A stretch of 64,000 nucleotides of DNA from UBA4738 sp002413305 (GTDB lineage: Bacteria; Actinomycetota; UBA4738): assembly GCA_036847185.1 (NCBI GenBank), contig DAIUAM010000005.1:1-64000 (forward strand). Direction: 5' to 3'. Below are positions 24,491 to 33,823 of this stretch, piece by piece; positions within the stretch are counted from its first letter, which is position 1, and each line of letters opens with the position of its first letter. The translations under genes and the position numbers were made by a program. Under the pieces are notes generated by a model. It was not told the origin of the DNA, did not search any database, and was given only the letters and a program-made list of their open reading frames with translations.

Positions 24491-26557
24491 ATGCCAAAGG
24501 CTCCCGGAAAAGGGCATCGGGAACTCGAGGAGCGCCACCAGCCTGAGGAGCGCCGGCTCGCCGACGCGCGGACGCGGGTCGAGGAGCTCCGGCAGCAGAT
24601 CAACTACCACTCGTACCGCTACCACGTGCTCGACGAGCCCGAGGTCGCCGACTTCGAGTACGACCAGCTCGTCCGGGAGCTCGAGCAGCTGGAGTCCGAC
24701 TTCGCCGAACTGATCACGCCCGACAGCCCCACTCAGCGGGTGGGCGGGACGCCGGTGGCCGAGCTGTTCGCCCCGGTCCACCACCGCGCCCCGATGCTCT
24801 CCCTGGACAACGCGTTCAGCTACGAGGAACTCGAAGCCTGGGGCAAGCGGGTGGAGCGGGTGATCGGCAACCGGGTCCGCTTCGTCTGCGAGCTGAAGAT
24901 CGACGGGGTGGCCGTGGTGCTTGGCTACGAGCACGGTGCCCTGGTCCGGGGTGCGACGCGGGGCGACGGCCACACCGGCGAGGACATCACCAACAACATC
25001 AAGGCCGTCCATGGGGTGCCGCACCGGTTGCACGGCGGTGTCCCGCCGGGCCTGGATGTCCGGGGCGAGGTGTACTACCCGGTGAAGGCCTTCGAGCGGC
25101 TGAACGAACAGCTCGCCGAGGCGGGCCAGCGGGTCTTCGCGAACCCCCGCAACGCCGCGGCCGGCTCGCTCCGCCAGAAGGACGCGAAGATCACCCGCTC
25201 GCGGCCGCTCGCGCTGTGGTGCCACGGCGTGCTGTACGTGGAGGGCAAGCGGTTCGCCTCGCAATCCGAAGCGCTTCAGTACCTCCGATCGGCCGGGCTG
25301 CCGGTCAGCCCGTACTCGCGCGTGGTCGACACGCTTGAGGAGGTGTTCGCGTTCTGCGACGAAACCCGGGCCAGACGCCACGACGTCGGGTTCGAGATCG
25401 ACGGAGTGGTGGTCAAGGTCGACTCCATCGCCCAGCAGGACGAACTGGGAGCCACGTCCCACGCGCCGCGGTGGGCCATGGCCTACAAGTTCCCGCCGGA
25501 GGAGCGGACCACGCTGCTCCAGGGGATCGCCGTGAACACCGGTCGGACCGGCATCGTCACGCCGTTCGCCATCCTGGACCCGATCTACGTGGGCGGCGTC
25601 ACGGTCGGCCGTGCGACGCTGCACAACGAAAACGAGGTGAAGCGCAAGGACGTCCGGGAGGGCGACACGGTCATCGTCCGGCGGGCCGGCGACGTCATCC
25701 CCGAGGTCGTCGGCCCGGTGCTCTCCAAGCGCCCGAAGTCGGCCCGGCCCTGGAGGTTCCCGAAGCGCTGCCCGTCGTGCCGGACCCCGCTGGTCCGAGA
25801 CGAGGGCGGCGCCTACTGGCGGTGCCCGAACAAGAGCGGATGTCCAGCGCAGAGCATCGAATGGCTCTTCCACTTCGCCTCCCGGGGGGCCATGGACATC
25901 GAACACCTCGGCTACAAGACGGGCATCGCGCTCCTGGACCGCGGCTGGGTGCAGACGCCGGCCGACGTGTACCGCTTGACGCGCGAACAGCTCGCCGAGC
26001 TCCCGGGCTTCAAGGAGAAGTCGATCGACAACCTGGTGAACGCCATCGAGGGCTCGAAGGACCGCCCTCTGTGGCGGCTGCTGGAGGCGCTGAACATCCG
26101 TCACGTCGGGGGGACCGTGGCCCAGATGCTGACCCGGCGGTTCCCTACGATCGACCGGCTCCGCGCGGCCGCGGTCGAGGAGCTGAACGAGATCGAAGGG
26201 ATCGGCCCCGAGATCGCCCAGAGTGTGTTCGACTGGTTCCGGGACCCGGAGAACGTCAAGCTTCTTGACGACCTGGCGGCGGCCGGTGTTCGGATGGAGG
26301 ATCCCGAGCCGGAGGCTCCGCCGGAAGGGCCGCTGACCGGCGCGACGATCGTCATCACCGGGGGGCTCGAGTCGATGTCGCGGAGCGAGGCCGAGAAGGC
26401 CGCCGTGGACGCCGGGGCGAAGATCACCGCCGGCGTGTCGAAGAAGACGACGTTCGTCGTGGTGGGGGAGAACCCGGGGTCGAAGCTCGACAAGGCGAAG
26501 CAGCTCGGGGTCGAGACGATCGACGAACAGGAGTTCCTACGACGCCGGAAGGGCTGA
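24491..26557 (+). CDS. ligA: NAD-dependent DNA ligase LigA
   Basis: LigA joins DNA nicks in replication and repair with NAD as cofactor. The 688-residue protein has the N-terminal Ia domain (YHSYRYHVLDEPEVADFEYDQL), the active-site lysine in CELKIDG near residue 136, the OB-fold, a zinc finger (CPSCRTPL through CPNKSGCPAQ), helix-hairpin-helix repeats (LPGFKEKSIDNL, IEGIGPEIAQS) and a C-terminal BRCT domain (ITGGLESMSRSEAEKAAVDAGAK). All expected domains are present, so the enzyme should work. Confidence 0.96.
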   Translation: MPKAPGKGHRELEERHQPEERRLADARTRVEELRQQINYHSYRYHVLDEPEVADFEYDQLVRELEQLESDFAELITPDSPTQRVGGTPVAELFAPVHHRAPMLSLDNAFSYEELEAWGKRVERVIGNRVRFVCELKIDGVAVVLGYEHGALVRGATRGDGHTGEDITNNIKAVHGVPHRLHGGVPPGLDVRGEVYYPVKAFERLNEQLAEAGQRVFANPRNAAAGSLRQKDAKITRSRPLALWCHGVLYVEGKRFASQSEALQYLRSAGLPVSPYSRVVDTLEEVFAFCDETRARRHDVGFEIDGVVVKVDSIAQQDELGATSHAPRWAMAYKFPPEERTTLLQGIAVNTGRTGIVTPFAILDPIYVGGVTVGRATLHNENEVKRKDVREGDTVIVRRAGDVIPEVVGPVLSKRPKSARPWRFPKRCPSCRTPLVRDEGGAYWRCPNKSGCPAQSIEWLFHFASRGAMDIEHLGYKTGIALLDRGWVQTPADVYRLTREQLAELPGFKEKSIDNLVNAIEGSKDRPLWRLLEALNIRHVGGTVAQMLTRRFPTIDRLRAAAVEELNEIEGIGPEIAQSVFDWFRDPENVKLLDDLAAAGVRMEDPEPEAPPEGPLTGATIVITGGLESMSRSEAEKAAVDAGAKITAGVSKKTTFVVVGENPGSKLDKAKQLGVETIDEQEFLRRRKG

Positions 26558-26569
26558 GCGGGCGGGCTC

Positions 26570-28834
26570 CTACCTCGGGTTCCCGGCGGGCTTGACCAGA
26601 TCGGCGCACAGGACTCCGCGGGCCGCCGGGGCGTTCTGTGCGTACGGGATCTTCTCCAGGACCTCGACGTCCGCGGCCGGGCGCCAGCCGCTGTCGGTGA
26701 GGTGGTAGATCTCCTGCTCGCGTACCTCCAGGGAGGTGTTCGCCACCAGCTCCGCGAACCGCCGCCGGTCGTACTGCACGAACCAGCTCTGGTTCTCGGC
26801 CAGGCCGAACGGGACCGTGATCAGGAGGCGGCCACCCGGTCCCAGGACGCGTTCGACCTCCCGGATGGTCGCCGCGTCGCCGGCGTCGGCTCTGGCGGCG
26901 CCGACCTCGTACCGGGAGTTGTCCAGCCCGATGTGCTCGATGGTCGACACGCAGATGACCAGGTCGAACGCGCCGTCCCGGTACGGCATGGCCCGCAGGT
27001 CGGCGCGGGTTCGAAGCATCCCCGGCACGTACCCGGGTGCCCAGTCGATCCCGTGCAGGCGGTCGATCGGCAGGCCGGTCAGCGCGGTCAGGTAGTACCC
27101 GAGCGAGTTCGCGTAGCCGAGGTCCAGCACCGCCTGCTCACCGCTCCACCGGGAGAGCACCCACGGGATCTCCACCACCCGTTCGGTCATGTTCTCCGCG
27201 GGGTAGTCCTCGCCCAGGTGGAACGGCTTGGGCTCGCGCCGTAGCTGCGCCAGCACCTTCTCGGCGAGCTCGATCTCCCGGAACTCCCGGCTCTCCACCA
27301 TCCACCGGATGAGGTCTGCCCGCGTGGCTTCGCCGGTGGCCAGGGCGAGCTGCGCGGAACGGATCGCCGCCAGGTCGTCGGCCCGGCGCAGGATCAGCCG
27401 GTACAGCAAGTCCAGCTGGACGGCGCCCCCCGCCGGTGGGATCGAACGCGCGGCCATCCATTCGATCGCGGTGTGGTGCTCCTCCCGGACGTCCATGGCC
27501 CGGTCGGCCCCCCGCGGGTCCGAGGCGCCGCCGATCGGCAGGATGGCCGGAGCCGTGTCGGACGCCGTCCGGAGGGCGAGCCGGGGCCGGTGCGGCGTTC
27601 GGCCGGTCGTAGCCGCAGCCCGTTCGGCCACGCCGAGGTATCGCCGGGCGGCCCGGCCGGCGTCGAGCTCGGTCGAGGCGTAGCTGCGGGCCCGTTCCTC
27701 CAGGCCGGCTCGGAACGACGAGTCCTCGGCCAGCCGGATGAGGTGTGCCCCGACCTGTTCGGTCTGATCGGCGTCGAGCTCCACCTTGAGCGCCACGTCG
27801 TCGGGGATGTGGGCGAACGACCCCGTCCGGTTCACGATGGTCGCCCGGCCCTCTTCGAGCGCCCGGGCCACGGTGCCGGAGGACTCGCCCGCGCTCGGGT
27901 ATCGCAGGTTGACCATCGCGTCGACCGCCCGCAGGTAGACGTGGAACTTCGCCAGGTCGAGGTAGCCGGCCGTCCGGACGCGCCGGCCCAGCCCCTGGGA
28001 CTCCACGAGCTTCCGGAAGACGCCGCCACTGTGGTCGGCGCCGACCATGAGCAGAAGCGCCTCCGGCCGCCGTTCGGCCAACTTGGCGAAGCCACCGACC
28101 ACGGCGCCGGGTTGCTTCGGCAGCGTGATGAAGCCGAAGTGGCCGGCCAGGAACGCGTCCGGTGGCAACCCGAGCCGCCGGCGGGCCTCGGCCATGGTGA
28201 GACCGGCCACGGACGCCGGGACCTTCGGGGCGTAGTGGGGGATGACGGTGACCGGCGGGTGGGGCTCACCGGAGAGCGAGGGCCCCGCCGTCAGGGCGTC
28301 GAGAATCTGCTCGCGCGCATGTTCGCTGTGGACCACGATCCCCGAGGCCTGACGCGCGACGTGGCCGGTCAGCGGGAACAGGAACTTCTCGAAATCGGAG
28401 GCGATGCCGCGCTCACGCAGGTTGGCCAGCCGGTCGCCCGCGCCCCCGTAGTCGGCGCGAAGCATGGCGCGATACCGCTCGTGGTCCGGCCGGACCTCGC
28501 GTGTGGCGTGGTGCAGGAAGTGGTGGAGCACCGTCTCGTGGAAGACCGCGATACCGGGACGATCGAGGAACAGCTCATAGACGAACTCGTGGAACGGGTT
28601 GTTCGCCAGGTGGAAGAAGGCCGCGTCGAACGCGCCCGCCCCGTCCCGCCCTCGGAACTCGTCCGGGGTCACGACCTGGATCCCCGGGGGCGCCTGGGAT
28701 CGGCGGAACCGGGATGGCCGAGGGGACACCACGACCACCTCGGCGTGCTCGGCCAGCCGGGGGAGCAGTTCGTACGAATAGTCGGCGATGCCGCTGGCCA
28801 TGGGCGGCATTGGGCTGACCCAGGCGATACGCAC
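26570..28834 (-). CDS. glycosyltransferase-DUF4214-like-methyltransferase fusion
   Basis: This 754-residue protein joins three parts. Residues 1-400 are a GT4-like glycosyltransferase: VRIAWVSPMPPMASGIADYSYELLPRL at the start, and GFITLPKQPGAVVGGFAKLAERRPEALLL with YLDLAKFHVYLRAVDAMVNLRYPSAGESSGTVARALEEG in the donor-binding half. Residues about 470-530 (LLYRLILRRADDLAAI, REFREIEL) resemble a DUF4214-like repeat. The rest is a SAM methyltransferase (VLDLGYANSLGYYLTAL, AFDLVICVSTIEHI, VLGPGGRLLITVPFG). The GTG at 28834 is chosen as start. It lies in a polysaccharide locus and probably adds a sugar and then methylates it. Some motif positions are unusual. Confidence 0.8.
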   Translation of the reverse strand: MRIAWVSPMPPMASGIADYSYELLPRLAEHAEVVVVSPRPSRFRRSQAPPGIQVVTPDEFRGRDGAGAFDAAFFHLANNPFHEFVYELFLDRPGIAVFHETVLHHFLHHATREVRPDHERYRAMLRADYGGAGDRLANLRERGIASDFEKFLFPLTGHVARQASGIVVHSEHAREQILDALTAGPSLSGEPHPPVTVIPHYAPKVPASVAGLTMAEARRRLGLPPDAFLAGHFGFITLPKQPGAVVGGFAKLAERRPEALLLMVGADHSGGVFRKLVESQGLGRRVRTAGYLDLAKFHVYLRAVDAMVNLRYPSAGESSGTVARALEEGRATIVNRTGSFAHIPDDVALKVELDADQTEQVGAHLIRLAEDSSFRAGLEERARSYASTELDAGRAARRYLGVAERAAATTGRTPHRPRLALRTASDTAPAILPIGGASDPRGADRAMDVREEHHTAIEWMAARSIPPAGGAVQLDLLYRLILRRADDLAAIRSAQLALATGEATRADLIRWMVESREFREIELAEKVLAQLRREPKPFHLGEDYPAENMTERVVEIPWVLSRWSGEQAVLDLGYANSLGYYLTALTGLPIDRLHGIDWAPGYVPGMLRTRADLRAMPYRDGAFDLVICVSTIEHIGLDNSRYEVGAARADAGDAATIREVERVLGPGGRLLITVPFGLAENQSWFVQYDRRRFAELVANTSLEVREQEIYHLTDSGWRPAADVEVLEKIPYAQNAPAARGVLCADLVKPAGNPR

Positions 28835-28839
28835 GGGGA

Positions 28840-29259
28840 TCAGGAGCCGCCGGGAGGCGCAGGCCCGGCGGCCACGCCCACTTCGACGGTCGCCCCCTCG
28901 ACCGCCGCCGGGTCGGCTCCGGTTCGAGCCTCCAGGCGCGCCCGCAGCTCGGCGACCTCCCGGCGGAGCGTCGCCAGCTCGGCACCGTGCCGGGTGGATA
29001 CGCCTTCGATCCGCCGGTCCAGCTCCTGCAGGATCAGGTCGGTGCGCTCCAAGACGTCCTTCATGAACTGGCCGTAGAAGCGGGTCTGGGCCGCGGCCAC
29101 CCGGCCTTCGGCCTCCTGCATGCTCAGGCGGGTCTGCCGGTCGTAGAGTTCGTATCCGAGCGCCTTGAGGTAGCGCCGTGCGGCGCGCCGCCGCCGGTAC
29201 CACTGGACGAACGGGCCGGGGAGCACGCGCTTGGCGATGGCGAGGATGTATCTGCGCAC
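28840..29259 (-). CDS. coiled-coil protein of the polysaccharide locus
   Basis: This 139-residue protein starts GTG (MRRYILAIAKRVLPGPFVQWYRRRRAARRYL), a basic, partly amphipathic N terminus, then has a predicted coiled coil with heptads such as LERTDLILQELDRRIEGVS and LATLRREVAELRARLEAR. The C terminus is a proline/glycine-rich tail. It ends 5 nt before the glycosyltransferase fusion on the same strand and is probably cotranscribed with it. A -10 box AGCCTA (29266-29271, TAGGCT on the minus strand) sits 6 nt before the GTG, so it is likely leaderless. Function unknown; tethering is a guess. Confidence 0.6.
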   Translation of the reverse strand: MRRYILAIAKRVLPGPFVQWYRRRRAARRYLKALGYELYDRQTRLSMQEAEGRVAAAQTRFYGQFMKDVLERTDLILQELDRRIEGVSTRHGAELATLRREVAELRARLEARTGADPAAVEGATVEVGVAAGPAPPGGS

Positions 29260-29323
29260 GGCAGAAGCCTAGCGCAGCGCGAACGCCCCAAACGGGCGGC
29301 CGCCGGCAGGCGAAGGGAGCGGG

Positions 29324-29800
29324 ATGGGCGGGGACGTGTTCGAGGGCGGTGAGCTCGGGGGGGCCGTCCGTGCCCTGTCCGACCCGGCCGCGCTGCACCA
29401 CGCCCTGGAACCCTCACCGCCCCCTCCCTCCGAACCGTCGGGAGAGCTGAGCGGACGCTGGCGAGCCATCCGGGACCGCATCGAGCGGACCCGCGCCGAA
29501 GCCCTCCCCTCCGACGAACCCGGCCTGTCCGGGGGACCACCGTGGCGCCGGGCCCCGCGACGGTGGCTCTTCGCCCTCACCCGGCCGCTCCGCCGGCGCT
29601 CCGACCGTCTCTCCTCGGAGCTGGCCGAGCTCGGCGCCCTGCTGGCAGAGCACGCCGAACGGACCCGCGCCGAGCTCGAGGACCTCAGGCGGTCGGTCGA
29701 ACGGCTCCGGGACGAGGTCGACGCCACGGCCCGCGCGGTGCACCGGCTGGAGACCGGCGGGCCCGGTTCGCCGCCCGGCGATCCCCGGGCGGACGGCTGA
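29324..29800 (+). CDS. coiled-coil protein, divergent counterpart
   Basis: This 158-residue protein has a proline-rich N terminus, a short basic segment (PPWRRAPRRWLFALTRPLRRR) and a coiled coil (ELAELGALLAEHAERTRAELEDLRRSVERLRDEVDAT). Its layout (basic motif then coiled coil) mirrors the divergent gene at 28840-29259, though the sequence is different. The stop overlaps the next glycosyltransferase start (TGATG), so it is cotranscribed. AAGGGAGCGGG precedes the ATG. No family is recognised. Confidence 0.55.
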   Translation: MGGDVFEGGELGGAVRALSDPAALHHALEPSPPPPSEPSGELSGRWRAIRDRIERTRAEALPSDEPGLSGGPPWRRAPRRWLFALTRPLRRRSDRLSSELAELGALLAEHAERTRAELEDLRRSVERLRDEVDATARAVHRLETGGPGSPPGDPRADG

Positions 29801-30903
29801 TGCGGGTCGCCGTCTGCCACCCGACGATCCCGTTCATGCGCGGGGGCGCGGAGGTGTTGGTCGACGCGCTCGTCGACGGCCTTCGGGCGGCCGGCCACGA
29901 GACCGAGCTGGTCTCGGTCCCGTTCAAGTGGTATCCACCGGAGGAGATCGTCCACCAGATGGCGGTGTGGCGGAGCCTCGATCTCACCGAATCGGACGGG
30001 GTCCCCATCGACGCCGTGATCGCCCTCAAGTTCCCGGCGTATCTGGTTCGGCACCCCCGGAAGATCGTGTGGCTCATGTGGCAGTTCCGCCAGGCGTACG
30101 AGCTGTGGGGGAAGCCGGAGGCCGGGAACTTCGCGGCCGCCGAGGGCAGCGAACGCGTCCGGGACCTGATCTTCGAAGCGGACCGGGTGGCCCTCCGGGA
30201 GGCGGCGGCCGTGTTCGCCATCTCGGAGAACGTCCGGTCTCGTCTCGAACGAAGCGTGATGCTGAACGGGACGGTCCTGTACAACCCCTCGCCGCTCTCG
30301 GAGCACCTGGCCGCCTCGCCGGTCGGTCCGATCGGCGACTTCGTCCTGTTCCCCAGCCGGCTGGACCCGGTGAAGCGGCAGCGGCTGGCGGTGGAGGGCA
30401 TCTCCCTGGCGACCACGCCGGTCCGCCTGGTGCTGCCGGGGGCCGGGCCGGACGCGGAGCCCCTGCGGCAGATGGTGGCCGAGCGGGGGCTGGGTGAGCG
30501 GGTGGAGCTTCCCGGCAGGATCCCGCTGGACGCGCTGGCCGGTCGCTACCGGGAGTCGCTGGCCGTATTCTTCGCGCCGTTCGACGAGGACTACGGCTAC
30601 GTCACGCTGGAGGCCATGGCCGCCGGGCGGCCGGTGATCGTCACAACCGATAGCGGCGGTCCGCTGGAGTTCGTGGTCGACGGGCAGAACGGCCTCGTCG
30701 TCCCACCGGAGCCGCAGGCCGTCGCGGACGCGTTCGACCGGCTATACCGCGATCCCGGCCTGGCGGCGCGGCTGGGCGCGGCGGGACGCGAATTGGTCAG
30801 GACGAAGGTCCCGCCGTGGAGCGAGGTCGTGGCAGCGCTGCTCGGGTCCGGTTCCGAGTTGCCCGGAGCGCCACCGGCTGGTAAGCAGGACCACGGTGGC
30901 TGA
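29800..30903 (+). CDS. GT4-family glycosyltransferase
   Basis: This 367-residue protein is a GT-B fold glycosyltransferase. The N terminus MRVAVCHPTIPFMRGGAEVLVDALVDGL is typical, and the C-terminal donor site has FVLFPSRLDPVKRQRLAVEG, LVLPGAGPDAEPLRQMV, and AVFFAPFDEDYGYVTLEAMAAGRPVIVTTDSGGPLEFV (an E-x7-E-type motif). Its ATG overlaps the preceding stop. The next gene overlaps it by 8 nt. It belongs to the surface-polysaccharide cluster; donor and acceptor are unknown. Confidence 0.88.
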   Translation: MRVAVCHPTIPFMRGGAEVLVDALVDGLRAAGHETELVSVPFKWYPPEEIVHQMAVWRSLDLTESDGVPIDAVIALKFPAYLVRHPRKIVWLMWQFRQAYELWGKPEAGNFAAAEGSERVRDLIFEADRVALREAAAVFAISENVRSRLERSVMLNGTVLYNPSPLSEHLAASPVGPIGDFVLFPSRLDPVKRQRLAVEGISLATTPVRLVLPGAGPDAEPLRQMVAERGLGERVELPGRIPLDALAGRYRESLAVFFAPFDEDYGYVTLEAMAAGRPVIVTTDSGGPLEFVVDGQNGLVVPPEPQAVADAFDRLYRDPGLAARLGAAGRELVRTKVPPWSEVVAALLGSGSELPGAPPAGKQDHGG

Positions 30904-31591
30904 TCCCTCCCCCCCCGGCGCTCCCTCGGGCCTGCGCGGAGACCTCGCGCGGCTGTTCTCCGAGCGTGGCCTGCACGAAGGGAAGCCCTCGTTCGGCCGG
31001 GCCCTCCAGCGCGTGCTGACCCGTCCCGGCCCCATGGCGCTCGCCATCTACCGGTTCTCGCACCGGCTGTGGGTGGGAGGGCTGGAGACGCCGGCCGAAC
31101 TGGTGTGGCGCCTGAACTATTTCCTGACCGGCGCCGACATCCATCCGGGCGCGGAGATCGGGGGCGGGCTCCGGCTCACCCACACGACCGGCCTGGTGAT
31201 CGGCCGCGGCGTGCGGATCGGACGGGACTGCACGATCCTGCACGGGGTGACGTTGGGTGGTTCGGCCCGCGGATGGTTCGACGGGAAGTACGAGGACGGA
31301 TACCCGGAGATCGGCGACGAGACGGAGATCATGGGTGGGGCGTTCGTGCTGGGGCCGATCACGGTGGGGCGCCACTGCTTCATCGGCGCGAACGCGGTCC
31401 TCGCCAGAGACCTTGCCGACGGCGAGGCGTACACGCCCGGCCGGGAGTCGGGCCAGCTGCGCAAGCGGGTCGAGGTGCTGGAGGAGCAGGTGGCGGAGCT
31501 TCGGCGTGTCCTGGACGCGCCCCGCAACGACGGGCTGACCGTACCGACGGAGGTCGAAACGCCCGCCGAGGCCGCCGACCCGCCCGCCTGA
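30896..31591 (+). CDS. serine O-acetyltransferase-like LbH acetyltransferase
   Basis: This 231-residue protein has a left-handed beta-helix of hexapeptide repeats. The segments GADIHPGAEIGGGLRLTHTTGLVIG, VRIGRDCTILHGVTLGG and FVLGPITVGRHCFIGANAVLARDL match CysE-like serine acetyltransferases. Here the N-terminal helical region is short and a C-terminal coiled tail (LRKRVEVLEEQVAELRRVL) is added, so it may acetylate a sugar of the polysaccharide and not serine. The GTG start overlaps the glycosyltransferase stop by 8 nt. Confidence 0.7.
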   Translation: MADPSPPGAPSGLRGDLARLFSERGLHEGKPSFGRALQRVLTRPGPMALAIYRFSHRLWVGGLETPAELVWRLNYFLTGADIHPGAEIGGGLRLTHTTGLVIGRGVRIGRDCTILHGVTLGGSARGWFDGKYEDGYPEIGDETEIMGGAFVLGPITVGRHCFIGANAVLARDLADGEAYTPGRESGQLRKRVEVLEEQVAELRRVLDAPRNDGLTVPTEVETPAEAADPPA

Positions 31592-31676
31592 ATCTCCACG
31601 GTCCCGTCACATCGCGTTGTTACACTCGCCCGAAATGGGCATCTAGCCGTCGAAAGCTTGCACGAAAGGACCTCCG

Positions 31677-32630
31677 CTGGCCCTCGCCACCGAGACCCAC
31701 GTCCAGACCTCCGAGCCTCCCAAGCTTCACATCGTCCCCCGGATCCGGGAGCTGTGGGCTTCGCGCCAGCTCCTCACGAACCTGGTCCGCAAGGAGACGA
31801 AGGTCAAGTACAAGTCCTCGGTCCTGGGGATCGCCTGGTCGCTCCTGAACCCGATCATCAACCTGGCGGTGTTCTCGCTGGTCATCGTGGTGGTCCTGGG
31901 GAACAAGGTCCCGAACTTCCCCGTGTACCTGTTCTCCGGGCTGGTCGCGTGGAACCTGTTCTCCACGTCCCTGTCCCTGGGCGCACGATCGGTGGTCGAC
32001 AACGCGGGGCTGGTGACGAAGGTCTACTTCCCGAGGGAGCTGCTCCCGCTGGCCTCGGTCGGGACCGCCGGGGTCGACTTCGTGCTCCAGGGCGGGGTGC
32101 TGGTGCTGTTCATGCTGGCCACGCGGGCCTTCGTCGTCGGCTGGAACCTCCTGCTGCTGCCGCTGGCGATGGTCGCGCTGCTGCTCCTGACGTCGGCCAT
32201 CAACTTGTGGATCGCCGCGCTGAACGTCCGGTACCGGGACACGCAGCACATCATCAACATCGTCCTCATGACGTGGTTCTGGCTGACGCCGGTCGTCTAC
32301 CCCGACTGGCAGGCGTGGAAGATCTTCCAGCCGAGCCACCACCATCCGGTCGCGCTCAAGTTCCTCTACCTGGCGAACCCCATGACCGACATCGTCTTCG
32401 GGTTCCAGCGCGCGCTGTACGGACGGGTCGCCCCGACGGTCTGCACGAAGGTCATCGACAAGCTCCAGCACACCCGCTTGGTGTGCGCGCCCCAGAATGT
32501 CCTGGCCACGGTCAGCGTGGCGTGGATCGCCCTGGTGCTCGCCTGCGTGACCGCGGGCTGCCTGCTCATGTTCCTGGCCGCGTGGCGAACGTTCTTCCAC
32601 CTCTCGGGCGACTTCGCCGAGGAGCTGTGA
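31677..32630 (+). CDS. wzm: polysaccharide ABC exporter permease (Wzm-like), CTG start
   Basis: This 317-residue protein is an ABC-2 type permease that exports a surface polysaccharide with its ATPase partner (next gene). It has an N-terminal amphipathic stretch (IRELWASRQLLTNLVRKETKVKYKSSVLGIAWSLLNP) that matches Wzm/TagG, and about six membrane helices. Coding clearly extends to the TAG at 31644, but no ATG, GTG or TTG occurs between that stop and the conserved region; the CTG at 31677, with AAAGGA 8 nt upstream, is the best start. Its stop lies 1 nt before the ATPase GTG. Confidence 0.88.
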   Translation: MALATETHVQTSEPPKLHIVPRIRELWASRQLLTNLVRKETKVKYKSSVLGIAWSLLNPIINLAVFSLVIVVVLGNKVPNFPVYLFSGLVAWNLFSTSLSLGARSVVDNAGLVTKVYFPRELLPLASVGTAGVDFVLQGGVLVLFMLATRAFVVGWNLLLLPLAMVALLLLTSAINLWIAALNVRYRDTQHIINIVLMTWFWLTPVVYPDWQAWKIFQPSHHHPVALKFLYLANPMTDIVFGFQRALYGRVAPTVCTKVIDKLQHTRLVCAPQNVLATVSVAWIALVLACVTAGCLLMFLAAWRTFFHLSGDFAEEL

Positions 32631-32631
32631 G

Positions 32632-33816
32632 GTGACCGAGCCGGCGATCAGCATCGAAGGGGTCGGGAAGCGGTTCCGCCGTTTCAAGGAACGCCCCACC
32701 TCGATCAAGGAGCGCGTGATCCGTTTCCGGACCCGGGGTGAGAACTTCTGGGCGCTCCGGGACGTGACGGTGGAGGTGCCCGAGGGTCAAACGCTGGGGC
32801 TCCTCGGGCCGAACGGGTCCGGCAAGACCACGCTCCTGAAGATCATCGGCGGCATCCTGCGGCCGACCGAAGGCCGGGTCACCACGCGGGGCCGGATCGC
32901 CGCGCTCCTGGCCCTCGGGGCCGGCTTCCACCAGGAGCTCACCGGACGCGAGAACGTCTACCTGAACGCCTCGATCCTTGGCCTCTCCCGGAAGGAGATC
33001 GACGGACTGTTCGACGACATCGTGGGATTCGCGGAGCTCGAGGACTTCATCGACACCCAGGTGAAGTTCTACTCGAGCGGGATGTACGTACGGCTCGGGT
33101 TCGCGGTCGCCGTCCATGTCAACCCCGCGATCCTCCTGGTGGACGAGGTGCTGGCCGTCGGCGACATCGCCTTCCAGCGCAAGTGCCTCGACACGGTCGA
33201 GGCGTTCCAGCGCGAAGGGCGGACGATCGTGTTCGTCACCCACGCCCCCGACCTCGTGCATCGGGTGTGCGACCGGGCGCTGATGCTCGAGCACGGGCGC
33301 GTGGTCGGGGCCGGCGAGCCGAAGGACGTGGTCCAGCAGTTCCGTCTGGCCATGTCCCGCAAGGACCTGGCGTACGGCTGGGACCGCGGGTCGAAGGAGA
33401 TCGAGATCGTCTCCACCGAGATCTTCGGACTGAACGGTCAGACCCGGGAGTGGTTCGCCCCGGGTGACGAGATGACGATCCAGGTGGACCTGAAGGCGCA
33501 CCGTCCGGTGCCCGGGCCGGTCGTCGTGTCCTTCGCCATCCACGACCAGCAGAACATGTTCGCCTTCGGCACGAACACCGACTGGCGGGCCATCACGTTG
33601 CCCGACCCGTTCGACGGGAAGTACCGGCTGCAGTTCGTGCTCAAGAGCCTGCCGTTCGTCGAGGGCCGGTACTACATCACGATCGGGGTTCACTCTCGGG
33701 ATTCGACGCGGGTCTTCCACACGCAGCAGCAGGCGCACTCGTTCGTCATGGTCCGGGGCCAGGAGAACCCGGGGATGCTCTACATCCCGGTGGAAGCGCG
33801 CGCGGAGCGGCTCTGA
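32632..33816 (+). CDS. wzt: polysaccharide ABC exporter ATPase (Wzt-like)
   Basis: This 394-residue protein is the ATPase of a polysaccharide exporter. The Walker A is GPNGSGKT (59-66), the signature is YSSGM (in VKFYSSGMYVRLGFAVAV), Walker B is AILLVDEVLAVGD, and the switch histidine is in FVTHAPDL. A C-terminal Wzt-like beta-sandwich (about 250-394: AHRPVPGPVVVSFAIHDQQN, LPDPFDGKYRLQFVLKSLP) binds the polysaccharide. The GTG start follows the permease stop by 1 nt. The partnership is standard. Confidence 0.93.
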   Translation: MTEPAISIEGVGKRFRRFKERPTSIKERVIRFRTRGENFWALRDVTVEVPEGQTLGLLGPNGSGKTTLLKIIGGILRPTEGRVTTRGRIAALLALGAGFHQELTGRENVYLNASILGLSRKEIDGLFDDIVGFAELEDFIDTQVKFYSSGMYVRLGFAVAVHVNPAILLVDEVLAVGDIAFQRKCLDTVEAFQREGRTIVFVTHAPDLVHRVCDRALMLEHGRVVGAGEPKDVVQQFRLAMSRKDLAYGWDRGSKEIEIVSTEIFGLNGQTREWFAPGDEMTIQVDLKAHRPVPGPVVVSFAIHDQQNMFAFGTNTDWRAITLPDPFDGKYRLQFVLKSLPFVEGRYYITIGVHSRDSTRVFHTQQQAHSFVMVRGQENPGMLYIPVEARAERL

Positions 33817-33823
33817 GGCTCCC

